Below are positions 29,379 through 38,122 of a DNA stretch of 64,000 nucleotides, piece after piece. The stretch is from Defluviimonas sp. SAOS-178_SWC (GTDB lineage: Bacteria > Pseudomonadota > Alphaproteobacteria > Rhodobacterales > Rhodobacteraceae), in NCBI RefSeq assembly GCF_039830135.1, contig NZ_CP156081.1, positions 668,001 to 732,000 on the forward strand, in the 5' to 3' direction. Both the position numbers and the translations under genes were made by a program. Each line of letters opens with the position of its first letter. Position 1 is the first letter of the stretch. Below the pieces are notes generated by a model. The model was not told where the DNA came from. It saw nothing but the letters and a program-made list of their open reading frames with translations, and searched no databases.

Positions 29379-30109
29379 TGGCGCCCAAGCTGCGGATGAT
29401 CGAGGTCTGGAAAAGCTTTGGCGCGAACGCGGTCCTGCGCGGCATCGACCTTGAGGTCGATGAAGGGCAGATGGTCTGCCTCATCGGTGCGTCCGGTTCC
29501 GGCAAGTCTACGCTCCTGCGCTGCCTGAACCTCTTGGAGCCGGTCGATGACGGCCGGATCCTTCTCGATGGCGCCGACATCACCGACCCCGAGCTTGACC
29601 CGCAGCCGATCCGCCAGCGGATCGGGCTGGTGTTCCAGAGCTTCAACCTCTTTCCGCATATGACCGCGCTCGAAAACGTCCTCCTCGCCCCCCGCCGCAT
29701 TCATCGCAAAAGCCGCGCAGAGCTTCTGCCTGCGGTGCAGGCGCTCTTCTCGCGGTTCGGCCTTGCCGACCGGATGGGGCATTACCCCGACCAGCTCTCC
29801 GGCGGCCAGCAGCAGCGCGTGGCGATCATCCGCGCGCTCGCCATGAAACCCGAGGTGATGCTTTTCGATGAGGTGACGTCCGCACTTGACCCGGAACTGG
29901 TGGGCGAGGTGCTGGACGTCCTCCGCAGGCTCAAGGCCGAGGGGATGACGATGGTCCTTGCGACGCACGAGATGGCCTTTGCCCGCGAAGTGGCGGACAA
30001 GGTCTGTTTTCTTGATGCCGGGCGCATCGTCGAGGAAGGCAGCCCCGCCGAAATCTTCAGCGCCCCGCGCGAGGCGCGCACCCGCGCCTTCCTTGCCCGC
30101 GTCCTTTGA
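29378..30109 (+). CDS. Polar amino acid ABC transporter, ATP-binding protein
   Basis: 243 aa GlnQ-type ATPase. Walker [11 protein letters not shown]-loop [10 protein letters not shown], signature [11 protein letters not shown], Walker [15 protein letters not shown] and the switch His in LATHEMAF are intact. It starts within the permease stop (TGATG). It is the third gene of the transporter and probably of a longer unit running into PNP. Confidence 0.95.
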   Translation: MAPKLRMIEVWKSFGANAVLRGIDLEVDEGQMVCLIGASGSGKSTLLRCLNLLEPVDDGRILLDGADITDPELDPQPIRQRIGLVFQSFNLFPHMTALENVLLAPRRIHRKSRAELLPAVQALFSRFGLADRMGHYPDQLSGGQQQRVAIIRALAMKPEVMLFDEVTSALDPELVGEVLDVLRRLKAEGMTMVLATHEMAFAREVADKVCFLDAGRIVEEGSPAEIFSAPREARTRAFLARVL

Positions 30110-30176
30110 CGCGCGCCGGGCTTGCCCCGGCACAACCGGAATGCGAAAACCTCTGTGGCCGCGTGCGGGAGGAACC

Positions 30177-31004
30177 ATGCTCAGATCCAGAATGGACAAG
30201 GCGGTAGCCTTCATCCGCGAACGCACAGACCTTCGCCCGGACATCGCGCTGGTCCTCGGTTCCGGCCTCGGCCCCCTTGCCGGTCAAGTCGACGGCATCG
30301 CGATTCCCTATGCGGAGATCGCGGATTTCCCGGCCTCGACCGCGCCCGGTCATCAGGGCCGGCTGATCCTCGGCCGGCTCTTTGGGCGCGACTGCGTGGT
30401 GATGCAGGGACGGGTGCATCTTTACGAAGGCTATTCGCCGCAAGAGGTGGTCTTTCCCGTCTGTGTCATGGCCGCTTTGGGCGCGAGGACGATCGTCCTT
30501 ACCAACGCGGCGGGCGGCATGAACCCGAACTACGCGGTCGGCGATCTTGTGGTGATCGAGGATCACCTGTCGCTCGCCGTCGCCTCCGGTCTTGACCCGC
30601 TTTTCGGACCGAACGATCCAGACCTCGGCCCCCGCTTCGTGTCGATGAACCACGCCTACGACCCTGCCCTCGTGGCGCTCGCCGAACGCATCGGCGGGCT
30701 CCGGCGCGGCACCTACGCCCATGTCGTCGGGCCGAGCTTCGAGCCGCCGGCGCTCATCCGGCTTCTGAAATCGGCCGGCTGCGACCTCGTCGGAATGTCG
30801 ACCGTGCCCGAGGTGATCATGGCCCGCTACATGGATCTTCGCGTGCTCGCCATTTCCGCTGTCACGAACATCGCGGTGTCGAGCGTCGCCGACCCCCATG
30901 TAACGACCGAGGCGGAGGTGTGGGAGGCGGCGAAGGTCGCGCAACCGAAGCTCCTCACCCTGATGAAGGCGCTGATCCCGGCGCTGCCCGAGGTGACAGA
31001 ATGA
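30177..31004 (+). CDS. Purine nucleoside phosphorylase (trimeric PNP family)
   Basis: Phosphorolysis of inosine/guanosine-type nucleosides to base and ribose 1-phosphate. 275 aa. The family blocks are ALVLGSGLGPLAGQV (phosphate site), MQGRVHLYEGYSPQEVVFP, TNAAGGMNP and GPSFEPPALIRLLKSAGCD leading to MSTVPEVIMARY. GGAGGAACC precedes the ATG at 30177. The stop overlaps the amidohydrolase ATG by 4 bp. The pairing suggests a purine or methylthioadenosine salvage route; the residues seen fit a 6-oxopurine PNP rather than MTA phosphorylase, but I would not exclude the latter. Confidence 0.88.
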   Translation: MLRSRMDKAVAFIRERTDLRPDIALVLGSGLGPLAGQVDGIAIPYAEIADFPASTAPGHQGRLILGRLFGRDCVVMQGRVHLYEGYSPQEVVFPVCVMAALGARTIVLTNAAGGMNPNYAVGDLVVIEDHLSLAVASGLDPLFGPNDPDLGPRFVSMNHAYDPALVALAERIGGLRRGTYAHVVGPSFEPPALIRLLKSAGCDLVGMSTVPEVIMARYMDLRVLAISAVTNIAVSSVADPHVTTEAEVWEAAKVAQPKLLTLMKALIPALPEVTE

Positions 31005-32344
31005 CCGATTTCCCGGCGACGGCCGACACCCTCATCACCAATGCCCGCATCCTGACAATGGACGACCGCTTCACCGAGATCGCGAATGGAGCCCTCGCGA
31101 TCTCTGGCGGCCGCATCGCGGCGCTCGGGCCGGTGGCAGAGGCGGCAGGGACGGTGGCGGCAGAAGTACTGGACGCGAAGGGCGGTCTCCTCCTGCCGGG
31201 TTTCGTGAATACCCATTGCCATGCGGCCATGGTGCTTTTCCGTGGCCTCGCCGACGACCGCCCGCTTGACGGGTTTCTCAAGACCGTCTGGGCGGCGGAG
31301 GCGGCGCATGTCACGCCGGGCACGGTGCGGGCGGGGGCCACGCTCGGGCTGGCGGAAATGGCGCTTGGCGGCGTGACCCATGTTGTCGACATGTATTTCC
31401 ACCCCGATGCGACGATCGAGGCTGCGCGGAAGGTCGGCATCGGTCTCACGTCGGGTCCGGTCTTCATCGGGTTCGACGGGATAGACCATTTGCCCTGGCA
31501 GGAGCGGCTGTGCTTCGCCGAGGCGTTCGTCGCCCGGCATCGCGGCACCGACGGGGTCGAATTGATGCTGATGCCGCATTCGGCCTACACGCTCGACGCC
31601 GGAAAACTGCGCGAGGTTGCGGTGATGTCCGACCGGCTCGCTCTGCCCATCCACGTTCATGCCGCCGAGGCGCCGTCGGAAATCCGGCTGGTGGCGGAGC
31701 AGCACGGAACCACGCCAGCGCGCATCCTCGACCGCTGCGGCATCCTCAGGCCGGGCACGCTTCTTGCGCATGCCGTCCATCTCGACGACGCTGAAATAGC
31801 GCTTCTGGCCGAACGCGGTTCCACGATTGCGCATTGTCCTCTTTCGAACGCGAAGCTTGCATCTGGTATGGCTCGGTTGAAGGACCTGCGGTCGGCCGGT
31901 GTCACGGTGTCGCTCGGCACGGACGGCGCGTCCAGCGGCAATGACCTCGACATGTTCAAGACGATGCGGCAGGCGGCCTATCTCGCGATCCTCGCGACCG
32001 GAGAGCCCGATGTCCTGCCCGCCCGCGAGATCGTCGCGATGGCGACGCGCGGCGGGGCGGCGGCGGCCGGGCTTGCCGGCAGCAAGGGCATCCTCGCCCC
32101 CGGAATGGACGCCGATCTGATGCTGATCGACCTCTCTGCCCCGCACCTCATCCCGGCCTACGATCCCTATTCCACGCTCGTTTACGCGGCCGGGCGCGAA
32201 GATGTGCGCGACGTCTTCGCAAGAGGGCGCCGAATCGTTGCGGGCGGGCGGCTGACGGCCGAGATCGGTGACGATATTTCCGACGTGCGCGCCGTTGCCG
32301 CCCGCATCCTGAGAGAGAGGGGGCAGGGAGAGGCGCGGGTCTAG
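31001..32344 (+). CDS. Amidohydrolase, MTA/S-adenosylhomocysteine deaminase-like (ATZ/TRZ family)
   Basis: 447 aa metal-dependent deaminase. The zinc ligands are visible in NTHCHAAM (two His), HVHAAE (His), HAVHLDD (substrate His) and LGTDGASS (Asp). The closest functional group by eye is the MtaD/SsnA family acting on 5-methylthioadenosine, SAH or related aminopurines. The ATGA overlap with PNP couples deamination to phosphorolysis of the product. The exact substrate is not provable from sequence. Confidence 0.85.
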   Translation: MTDFPATADTLITNARILTMDDRFTEIANGALAISGGRIAALGPVAEAAGTVAAEVLDAKGGLLLPGFVNTHCHAAMVLFRGLADDRPLDGFLKTVWAAEAAHVTPGTVRAGATLGLAEMALGGVTHVVDMYFHPDATIEAARKVGIGLTSGPVFIGFDGIDHLPWQERLCFAEAFVARHRGTDGVELMLMPHSAYTLDAGKLREVAVMSDRLALPIHVHAAEAPSEIRLVAEQHGTTPARILDRCGILRPGTLLAHAVHLDDAEIALLAERGSTIAHCPLSNAKLASGMARLKDLRSAGVTVSLGTDGASSGNDLDMFKTMRQAAYLAILATGEPDVLPAREIVAMATRGGAAAAGLAGSKGILAPGMDADLMLIDLSAPHLIPAYDPYSTLVYAAGREDVRDVFARGRRIVAGGRLTAEIGDDISDVRAVAARILRERGQGEARV

Positions 32345-32536
32345 TTCCGCACAGGCCAATACCCGCCAACGGGAACAATTTTGGCCTCCGGCGTTTGAAT
32401 GTTGCGGGGATCGCCGGTAATATCCGAGTCAGTTGTGGACGGGCGCGCTTCATCTGCCGAAGCGGCCCGCGCGTGGGTGTAACGCCGGCCTTGGGTCAAT
32501 TGGACCCTCTTCGCTGCCGTCAAGAGGGTGGGGCTG

Positions 32537-34093
32537 ATGGAACGAATGGCGACGGACGTCGCTTCGCCGCCTGTTTCGGGTGGTGATTTGCCAAGCTTTG
32601 ACGAGCTTTTGGCGAAAGGGTCGTTCCATGCGCGATTGGCGCGGGCGCGAGTCGAGCGCGAAAAGGCCCTGGCCCGGTCCGGCGACGCCGTGGACGACGA
32701 ATTCATCCTCAATACCGGTCGCAAGCCTTGGGAAAAGGGCCCGGGTTCCGCGCCGAAGAAGGATCGCCTGACCGACGCGCTGAGGCATTCCGTCTCGGTC
32801 GAGGATCGTTCGGTGCGGCCTGTGCGTCCGCCGGTCCCGTCCCCGCAGGCACCTGATGCGCCGGTTCCGCCTCCGGCCATCCTGACGAACGTTGCCACCC
32901 TTTCGGAACCGCTGCCGGACCGACTGCCGCCGCTCGCGCCGGCAGAAAGCCTGGTCGTTGTCCCGGCGAAGTTCACACGCAAGCGGACGCAGATCGCGGC
33001 CGGTTTCGGCGCGGGTCTCGTCCTTGGCGCCGCTGCCGCCGTCATGGTGCCACTGTTGCAGGGCCAACGGGACGCCCCCGTTCCCGTCGTTCTGACGCCC
33101 GTTGCGCCAGTCTCCGTCGCGCAGGCGCCGGCTGTCGGGGCGGCCGCGCCGGTATTGGCGGCGCTCTCGGCAGTCGTGGAGCCGGTGCCCGTTCCCGATC
33201 CGTCCGCACCGCGCCCGCTGCCCGCCCTCGTCGTCCGCCCGGCACCGCCGCAAGCCGCAGACGCGGCACCGGAGGAGGGCCGCACCGGTCCGCTTCTTGC
33301 CACTGCCGCGCCTTTTGGTTTCGAGGCCCCGGCCGCCGCACTTCAGGCGCCGCCGGCGCGTCCATCCCATGTCGAACTCGCCGCCGCCCGGCTTCCCGTG
33401 AGCGAGCCGGCGGTTGACCCATCCGCCGCCGATGGACTGCCGTCGATCGTTGCCGCGCCACCGCCGCGCCCCCGGATCGATCCCCGCGCCACCGATCTCG
33501 CTACGCTCGCCTCGCCCGATCCTGACGTGTTTGCCGCTGTCGCCGCCGCCGCCGTCGCGGGCTGGAGCGGACCGCCGTTGGGGCGGTTGACGGCGCCGCG
33601 CGATGCGGCCGGCGACGTGCCGCTTTCGGCGCAATCGCTGCCCGCCGCCTATTCCGCGCCGGATCTGCCCGGCACTACGGCGTCGGCCGCGACCCTGTTT
33701 GCCGGGCCGGTCATCCTTCACGCCCCGGAGAGCGTTGCGGATGCCGCGCTGACCGAGATCGTAAGCCAGCTCGGCGCGGCGGGCGTGCCGGTTGGCGAGC
33801 CGACCCGGGTCGGTTTCACGGTTTCGGAAAGCAACGTGCGCTATTTCCACTTCGCCGATGCCGAGGCCGCTACTGCGATTGCCGAAGCGATCGGCGCCCG
33901 CCTGCGCGACTTCACCAGCTTCGACCCGTCTCCGCCGACCGGCACGATCGAGGTCTGGCTCGCCGGAAGGGGAAATGCGACGGCTGCGGCGGTGAAGAAA
34001 TCGAACAAACAGACGCGCGGCAATCTCGACCAGCGGCTTCTGAACTTGAGAAACCGGATCCTGCGACAGTTGCGGAACGGCGATCACCTGTAG
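32537..34093 (+). CDS. Membrane-anchored Pro/Ala-rich protein with LytR_C-like C-terminus
   Basis: 518 aa, function unknown. Residues 1-150 are cytoplasmic with charged and Pro-rich stretches. One membrane segment follows (IAAGFGAGLVLGAAAAVMVP, about residue 153-172), then about 200 residues of Ala/Pro-rich periplasmic linker. The C-terminal 130 residues form a compact domain (ADAALTEIVSQLGAAGVPVG ... VRYFHFADAEAATAIAEAIG) resembling the LytR C-terminal fold. The ATG at 32537 follows GAGGGTGGGG; a GTG at 32528 is possible. It lies upstream of a small secreted protein and glycosyltransferases, so a cell-envelope role is plausible. Confidence 0.7.
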   Translation: MERMATDVASPPVSGGDLPSFDELLAKGSFHARLARARVEREKALARSGDAVDDEFILNTGRKPWEKGPGSAPKKDRLTDALRHSVSVEDRSVRPVRPPVPSPQAPDAPVPPPAILTNVATLSEPLPDRLPPLAPAESLVVVPAKFTRKRTQIAAGFGAGLVLGAAAAVMVPLLQGQRDAPVPVVLTPVAPVSVAQAPAVGAAAPVLAALSAVVEPVPVPDPSAPRPLPALVVRPAPPQAADAAPEEGRTGPLLATAAPFGFEAPAAALQAPPARPSHVELAAARLPVSEPAVDPSAADGLPSIVAAPPPRPRIDPRATDLATLASPDPDVFAAVAAAAVAGWSGPPLGRLTAPRDAAGDVPLSAQSLPAAYSAPDLPGTTASAATLFAGPVILHAPESVADAALTEIVSQLGAAGVPVGEPTRVGFTVSESNVRYFHFADAEAATAIAEAIGARLRDFTSFDPSPPTGTIEVWLAGRGNATAAAVKKSNKQTRGNLDQRLLNLRNRILRQLRNGDHL

Positions 34094-34141
34094 GACCGAA
34101 GGCCGGGGCGGCCGGGGTCGAAACGACAAGATGGGGGCTGA

Positions 34142-34465
34142 ATGCCTGATCCGAGACTACTTGCGGTCATCACCGCACTTCTGATGATCGCCGGCGCGCC
34201 GGCGCGGGCCGACTACGATATCGCGCAGCTGCAGCAGATCGAGCAGTACATCCTGCAAAAGGACTGTGCCGCCCTCTGGCAATACCTCACCGCCAACCCG
34301 TCGATCATGTCGGGCGGCGACGCGCTCGCGCGCGAGTTGCGGACCTTCGTCGCCGCCACCGAACGCGGCCAGCTCAACTGCTTCGCGGCGCGAACCGCTC
34401 AGACGGCGGTCGTGCCGCCGACATCGGTGGTGAATTTCGCGGCTGCGAACGCGGTCACGTATTGA
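34142..34465 (+). CDS. Small secreted protein, unknown function
   Basis: 107 aa. It has a clear Sec signal peptide (LLAVITALLMIAGAPARA, cleavage before DYDIAQ), then a helical, Gln-rich region and two cysteines (KDCAALW and QLNCFAA) that could form one disulfide. I do not recognise the family. It lies 48 bp after the membrane-anchored protein and 28 bp before a glycosyltransferase-like gene, all in the same direction. Confidence 0.7.
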   Translation: MPDPRLLAVITALLMIAGAPARADYDIAQLQQIEQYILQKDCAALWQYLTANPSIMSGGDALARELRTFVAATERGQLNCFAARTAQTAVVPPTSVVNFAAANAVTY

Positions 34466-34493
34466 CCGCCCCGCCGCGCCCCGGAGGTGAAAG

Positions 34494-35546
34494 ATGACCG
34501 GGCCGCGACGCGTCGCCTATGTTCTCGACCCGCGCTTTCCCGGGGGCACCTCATCGGCCGTGGCGGAAGAGTTGCGCGCGATCGCGCCGCTTTGCCGGCC
34601 CGTCGTTCACGCGGTGAGTTCCCGCATGTTCGCCGGGCCGGACCCGGCCCCGCCGCTCGCCGCCGCCTTTGACGCGCTGGGAATCGCGCCGGTCTGGGAT
34701 GCCGACACGATCAGCGCCGACACCGTGATCCTGCACAACCCGTCCTTCCTGAAGTTCCAGTCCGAATTCGGCCGTCGAGTCCTCTGCCGGCACCTGATCG
34801 TCGTGAGCCACGAAAACTTCCTCCGCCCCGGTGGGGAGGAGGCGTTCGACACGGCCGGCTGCCTTGCCCAGATCGACCGCGCGACGCTCGCCTTGCGGAA
34901 ATCGCTGGCCCCGATCTCGGCGCACAATCGGGCGACGGTGACCGCGTGGAGGGACCGCTTCGGCCTGCCGTCCGGGTGGGACATGCTGCCCGATGACTGG
35001 TTCAACATCTGCGATCTGCCGATGACCCCGCCGACAGGGACCCCCTGCGACCGGCGCGGCCGCCATTCGCGGCCCGGATTCGAGAAGTTCCCGCCGCCCG
35101 CCGATCTCGACCTCTGCTTTCCGCGTCACGCCGAGACCAATGTCATCCTCGGCGCCGACCTGATGATCGCCGAAGGGGCGCCGCCGCACTGGCAGGTCTA
35201 CCCGTTCCGGGGCCTTGATCTGGAACGGTATTTCGGAATGATCGACTTCATGGTCTATTTCACCGCCCCAACCTGGCAGGAAAGTTTCGGCCGCGTCCTC
35301 GCCGAAGGCATCGCGGCGGGAAAGGTGGTGATCGCGGACCCCGCGACGGCGGCGGGGTTCGGCGGTGGCGTCATCGGTGCGCGCCCCGATGAGGTCGACG
35401 GTATCATCCGCGCTTTCGTGAACGCCCCCGAGCGTTACGCCGACCATGTCCGCATGGCGCAGGCGGCGCTTGCCGGGTTTTCGGCCGAGGCGTTCCGGGC
35501 GCGGTTCGCGGCACTCCTCGGACCACGGGTCGGAGCAGCGGCATGA
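34494..35546 (+). CDS. Glycosyltransferase-like protein (GT-B, family 4-like)
   Basis: 350 aa. The N-terminus YVLDPRFPGGTSSAVAEELR is a typical GT-B start. The C-terminal part FTAPTWQESFGRVLAEGIAAGKVVIADP matches the donor-binding EX7E region of GT4 enzymes (Glu in QESFG, then the AEGIAAG helix). The middle DWFNICDLP region is atypical. The GAGGTG ribosome site is good. The stop overlaps the next ATG by 4 bp. It probably acts on a surface glycan; donor and acceptor are unknown. Confidence 0.72.
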   Translation: MTGPRRVAYVLDPRFPGGTSSAVAEELRAIAPLCRPVVHAVSSRMFAGPDPAPPLAAAFDALGIAPVWDADTISADTVILHNPSFLKFQSEFGRRVLCRHLIVVSHENFLRPGGEEAFDTAGCLAQIDRATLALRKSLAPISAHNRATVTAWRDRFGLPSGWDMLPDDWFNICDLPMTPPTGTPCDRRGRHSRPGFEKFPPPADLDLCFPRHAETNVILGADLMIAEGAPPHWQVYPFRGLDLERYFGMIDFMVYFTAPTWQESFGRVLAEGIAAGKVVIADPATAAGFGGGVIGARPDEVDGIIRAFVNAPERYADHVRMAQAALAGFSAEAFRARFAALLGPRVGAAA

Positions 35547-37603
35547 TCCTGATCGAGGCTGGCGAACAGACCGACAAGGCCTTCGACGCCAAACTTCTCG
35601 TCGCGACACAACTTGCCGCGCGCGGCCATCAGGTCGTCCTCGACGACCGTACCCGGCCGGAAAAGCTGGAGCGCTACCAGAAATACGAGGCGGCCGCCTT
35701 CCTCGCCGATCTCGAGGCCGTGACGCTGACCCGCGTCGTCCTGATCGGTGCCGAAAGCGTCGTGCAAGAGACGATGATGGCCCTGCGCGGAATGCGTCTT
35801 GGCGCGGATGTGACGGTCTCCGTCACCGGGCGTTTCGGCGACCGGCAATCCGCGATCGCCGCCCGGGCGAAGGTCGCCTATGCCATCGGCCGGGAACCCG
35901 ACATTGTCGACCTCGCCGCGCTTCAGGGCCCCCCGCTCGTTGCCAACGCAATCTCGCCGCTCGCCGCCGCGCCGACGCCCGAACCGCCCGAACGGCTACC
36001 GCAGCTGTTCGTCGTCCTGCCGCTGGAAGCGCTCGACGACCCGCAGACGCTTCCGATCCTTTCGGCGGTGGACAACCTGCCCGACTACCGCTTGAATGTG
36101 ATCCTGCCCGGCAAGGGCAAGGAACAGGTCAAGGCGTCGCGTCACGCCGGACTGACCGTCTTCGGCTATTCCGAGCTCTCGCCGGCTGCCTTCGCCCGGC
36201 TCGCAGACATCGCCGCCTTTTTCGGCGACGGTGTTCCCGGCGAGAGGATGGCGGCCTTCGCGCTCGACCTCATGCGGTCCGGACGGGTGGCCATCGACTG
36301 CACGTCCGGGGGCGGTTTCCTGACCGGTGGCGCGCCGGTGCTGCGCGGCCCGGAAGAGATCGCGGCGCTTGCGAACTACATCCAGCACACGGTCCTCGTG
36401 AACCGGCGCGAAATCGGCCGGCAGGCGCAGAAAAGTCCGTGGCTGACAACCCATTCGGTCGAGGCGCTGGAAGGCGCGCTGGGCCTCGGTCCAGTGGCCG
36501 AGATGCCGGTGGACGAAACGCCCAGGCGCGTCCTTTTCGTTCCGACCAACGGCATCGGCCTTGGCCACGCGCAGCGCTGCACCCTCATCGCCGAGGCGAT
36601 GGTGACCGACGCCAATCCCGCCTTCGCCGCGTTCCCCAGTTGCGTGCCGCTCATTCGCGACAGGGGTTTCGACTGCCTGCCGCTCGTGCAGAAAAGCCCT
36701 GACCATCCCGAGGATCACGCCAACGACCTCTTGAGCTATCTGCGGCTCCGCCGGGTGCTCCGCACTGGTGATCGGCTGGTCTTCGATGGCGGGTTCGTCT
36801 TCGATTCGATCCACCGGGTTATTCTGGAACACGGTCTGGACGCGACCTGGATCCGGCGCGGTCTTTGGCAGGCCGGGCAGACGCTCGCGACGGCGCTCGA
36901 CCGTGAACGCGCCTTCGCCCGGGTCATCGTGCCGAGCGAAGCCTTCGCGGAATTGAACGCCGACCGCGGTGCCGGCGCCCATGTTCACACCGTCGGGCCA
37001 ATCGTTCGGCGGCTGCCCGAGGTGGGCGCGGCAGAACGCACGTCCCGCCGCGAGGCGCTCGGCGCAAAGCTCGGGCGCGGCGTGGATGACCTGGTCGTGA
37101 CAATGCTTGGCGGCGGCGTCGCGGCGGACCGGACGGCGCAGATGCAGGCCCTGTCGGCGATGCTCGACGCGCGGCCGAATTGCCTCCACCTGATCGTGGT
37201 CTGGCCCGGCGCGGTGGTTCCGGCGGGCCTCGCAAGCTGGAAAAACACCTGCGTGGTCCAGACGCAGAACGCACTCGCGCTCTGCCAGATCGCCGATCTC
37301 GTCGTCTCGGCGACCGGATACAATTCCTTCCACGAGCTTCTCTACCACGGGGTGCCGACGATTTTCGTGCCACAGATGGCGACCTTCATGGACGATCAGG
37401 AACGCCGCGCGCGCGCGGCCTCCGACCGGGGGCTGGCCGAGACGGTCTTGGCCCATGAAATCCTTCTTCTTGAACGCGAGGTGCGGGCGTTCCTCGATGC
37501 GGGCAAGGCCGACAGGATCCGCTCGGCGCTGGCGGCGGCGGACCTGCCGGAAACCGGCAACGGCGACGCGGCCAGCCTCATCCTCGGGAAGGAGGCGCGA
37601 TGA
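35543..37603 (+). CDS. Two-part glycosyltransferase-like protein with MurG-type C-terminal half
   Basis: 686 aa. Residues 1-320 begin with MILIEAGEQTDKAFDAKLLV and resemble one GT-B-like unit. Residues 330-680 form a second unit with VLFVPTNGIGLGHAQRC (MurG/GT28-like N-terminal loop) and a C-terminal UDP-sugar-type site VVSATGYNSFHELLYHGVP followed by the conserved Gln in VPQMATFMDDQ. No membrane segment. It overlaps both neighbours by 4 bp, so it is translationally coupled. Two GT-B-like halves in one chain suggest a bifunctional or regulated enzyme. Confidence 0.7.
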   Translation: MILIEAGEQTDKAFDAKLLVATQLAARGHQVVLDDRTRPEKLERYQKYEAAAFLADLEAVTLTRVVLIGAESVVQETMMALRGMRLGADVTVSVTGRFGDRQSAIAARAKVAYAIGREPDIVDLAALQGPPLVANAISPLAAAPTPEPPERLPQLFVVLPLEALDDPQTLPILSAVDNLPDYRLNVILPGKGKEQVKASRHAGLTVFGYSELSPAAFARLADIAAFFGDGVPGERMAAFALDLMRSGRVAIDCTSGGGFLTGGAPVLRGPEEIAALANYIQHTVLVNRREIGRQAQKSPWLTTHSVEALEGALGLGPVAEMPVDETPRRVLFVPTNGIGLGHAQRCTLIAEAMVTDANPAFAAFPSCVPLIRDRGFDCLPLVQKSPDHPEDHANDLLSYLRLRRVLRTGDRLVFDGGFVFDSIHRVILEHGLDATWIRRGLWQAGQTLATALDRERAFARVIVPSEAFAELNADRGAGAHVHTVGPIVRRLPEVGAAERTSRREALGAKLGRGVDDLVVTMLGGGVAADRTAQMQALSAMLDARPNCLHLIVVWPGAVVPAGLASWKNTCVVQTQNALALCQIADLVVSATGYNSFHELLYHGVPTIFVPQMATFMDDQERRARAASDRGLAETVLAHEILLLEREVRAFLDAGKADRIRSALAAADLPETGNGDAASLILGKEAR

Positions 37604-38034
37604 CCCCCGACCACTGGCTTGCCGTCCTGTCGCGGATCACGCCCGAGGGGCCTGTCGACCTCGATGCGGGCGCCGCGCCGCCCGCGCGTTTCGGGGCCGG
37701 TCTTGGCGGCTGGTCGTCCGATACACCGCCCCCGTCGCCGCGACTGTGGGAGCGGGAGGATTCTGGCGCCGCCTACCTCGGCATCCGCGTCGACGCCCCC
37801 TTGCCCGACCCGGCGCGCACGGCGCTGCGCCTCGCTGCGGCCGCTCTCGAACGCGGAGTGACACCGATCATCCTGACATCGCTCGGGCAAAGCGGTTTCG
37901 ACCGCTTCGGTTTCCGGGTCGAGCGGTTTGTGCCCGGCGACGGGGTCGACCGCGCCGCGTGGGAGGCCGAGATGACCGCTTTCTGGTCCCTCGCACTCAT
38001 CATCGATGCGGCGGATGTCGCGGCGCTTGGATGA
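37600..38034 (+). CDS. Conserved-looking small protein, unknown function
   Basis: 144 aa, no signal or membrane segment. The only visible order is an alpha/beta stretch (TALRLAAAALERGVTPIILT) that could be part of a larger-fold remnant. Its ATG overlaps the glycosyltransferase stop (ATGA), arguing that it is a real member of that operon. I do not recognise it. Confidence 0.6.
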   Translation: MTPDHWLAVLSRITPEGPVDLDAGAAPPARFGAGLGGWSSDTPPPSPRLWEREDSGAAYLGIRVDAPLPDPARTALRLAAAALERGVTPIILTSLGQSGFDRFGFRVERFVPGDGVDRAAWEAEMTAFWSLALIIDAADVAALG

Positions 38035-38122
38035 CGGTTGCGGAACTCATCGGACCAAAGCCCGTATCGCTGCATGCTAATGGCCCTTAGAAGGTAAGGT
38101 GAGGCAGCCGGTCGGGCACGCG

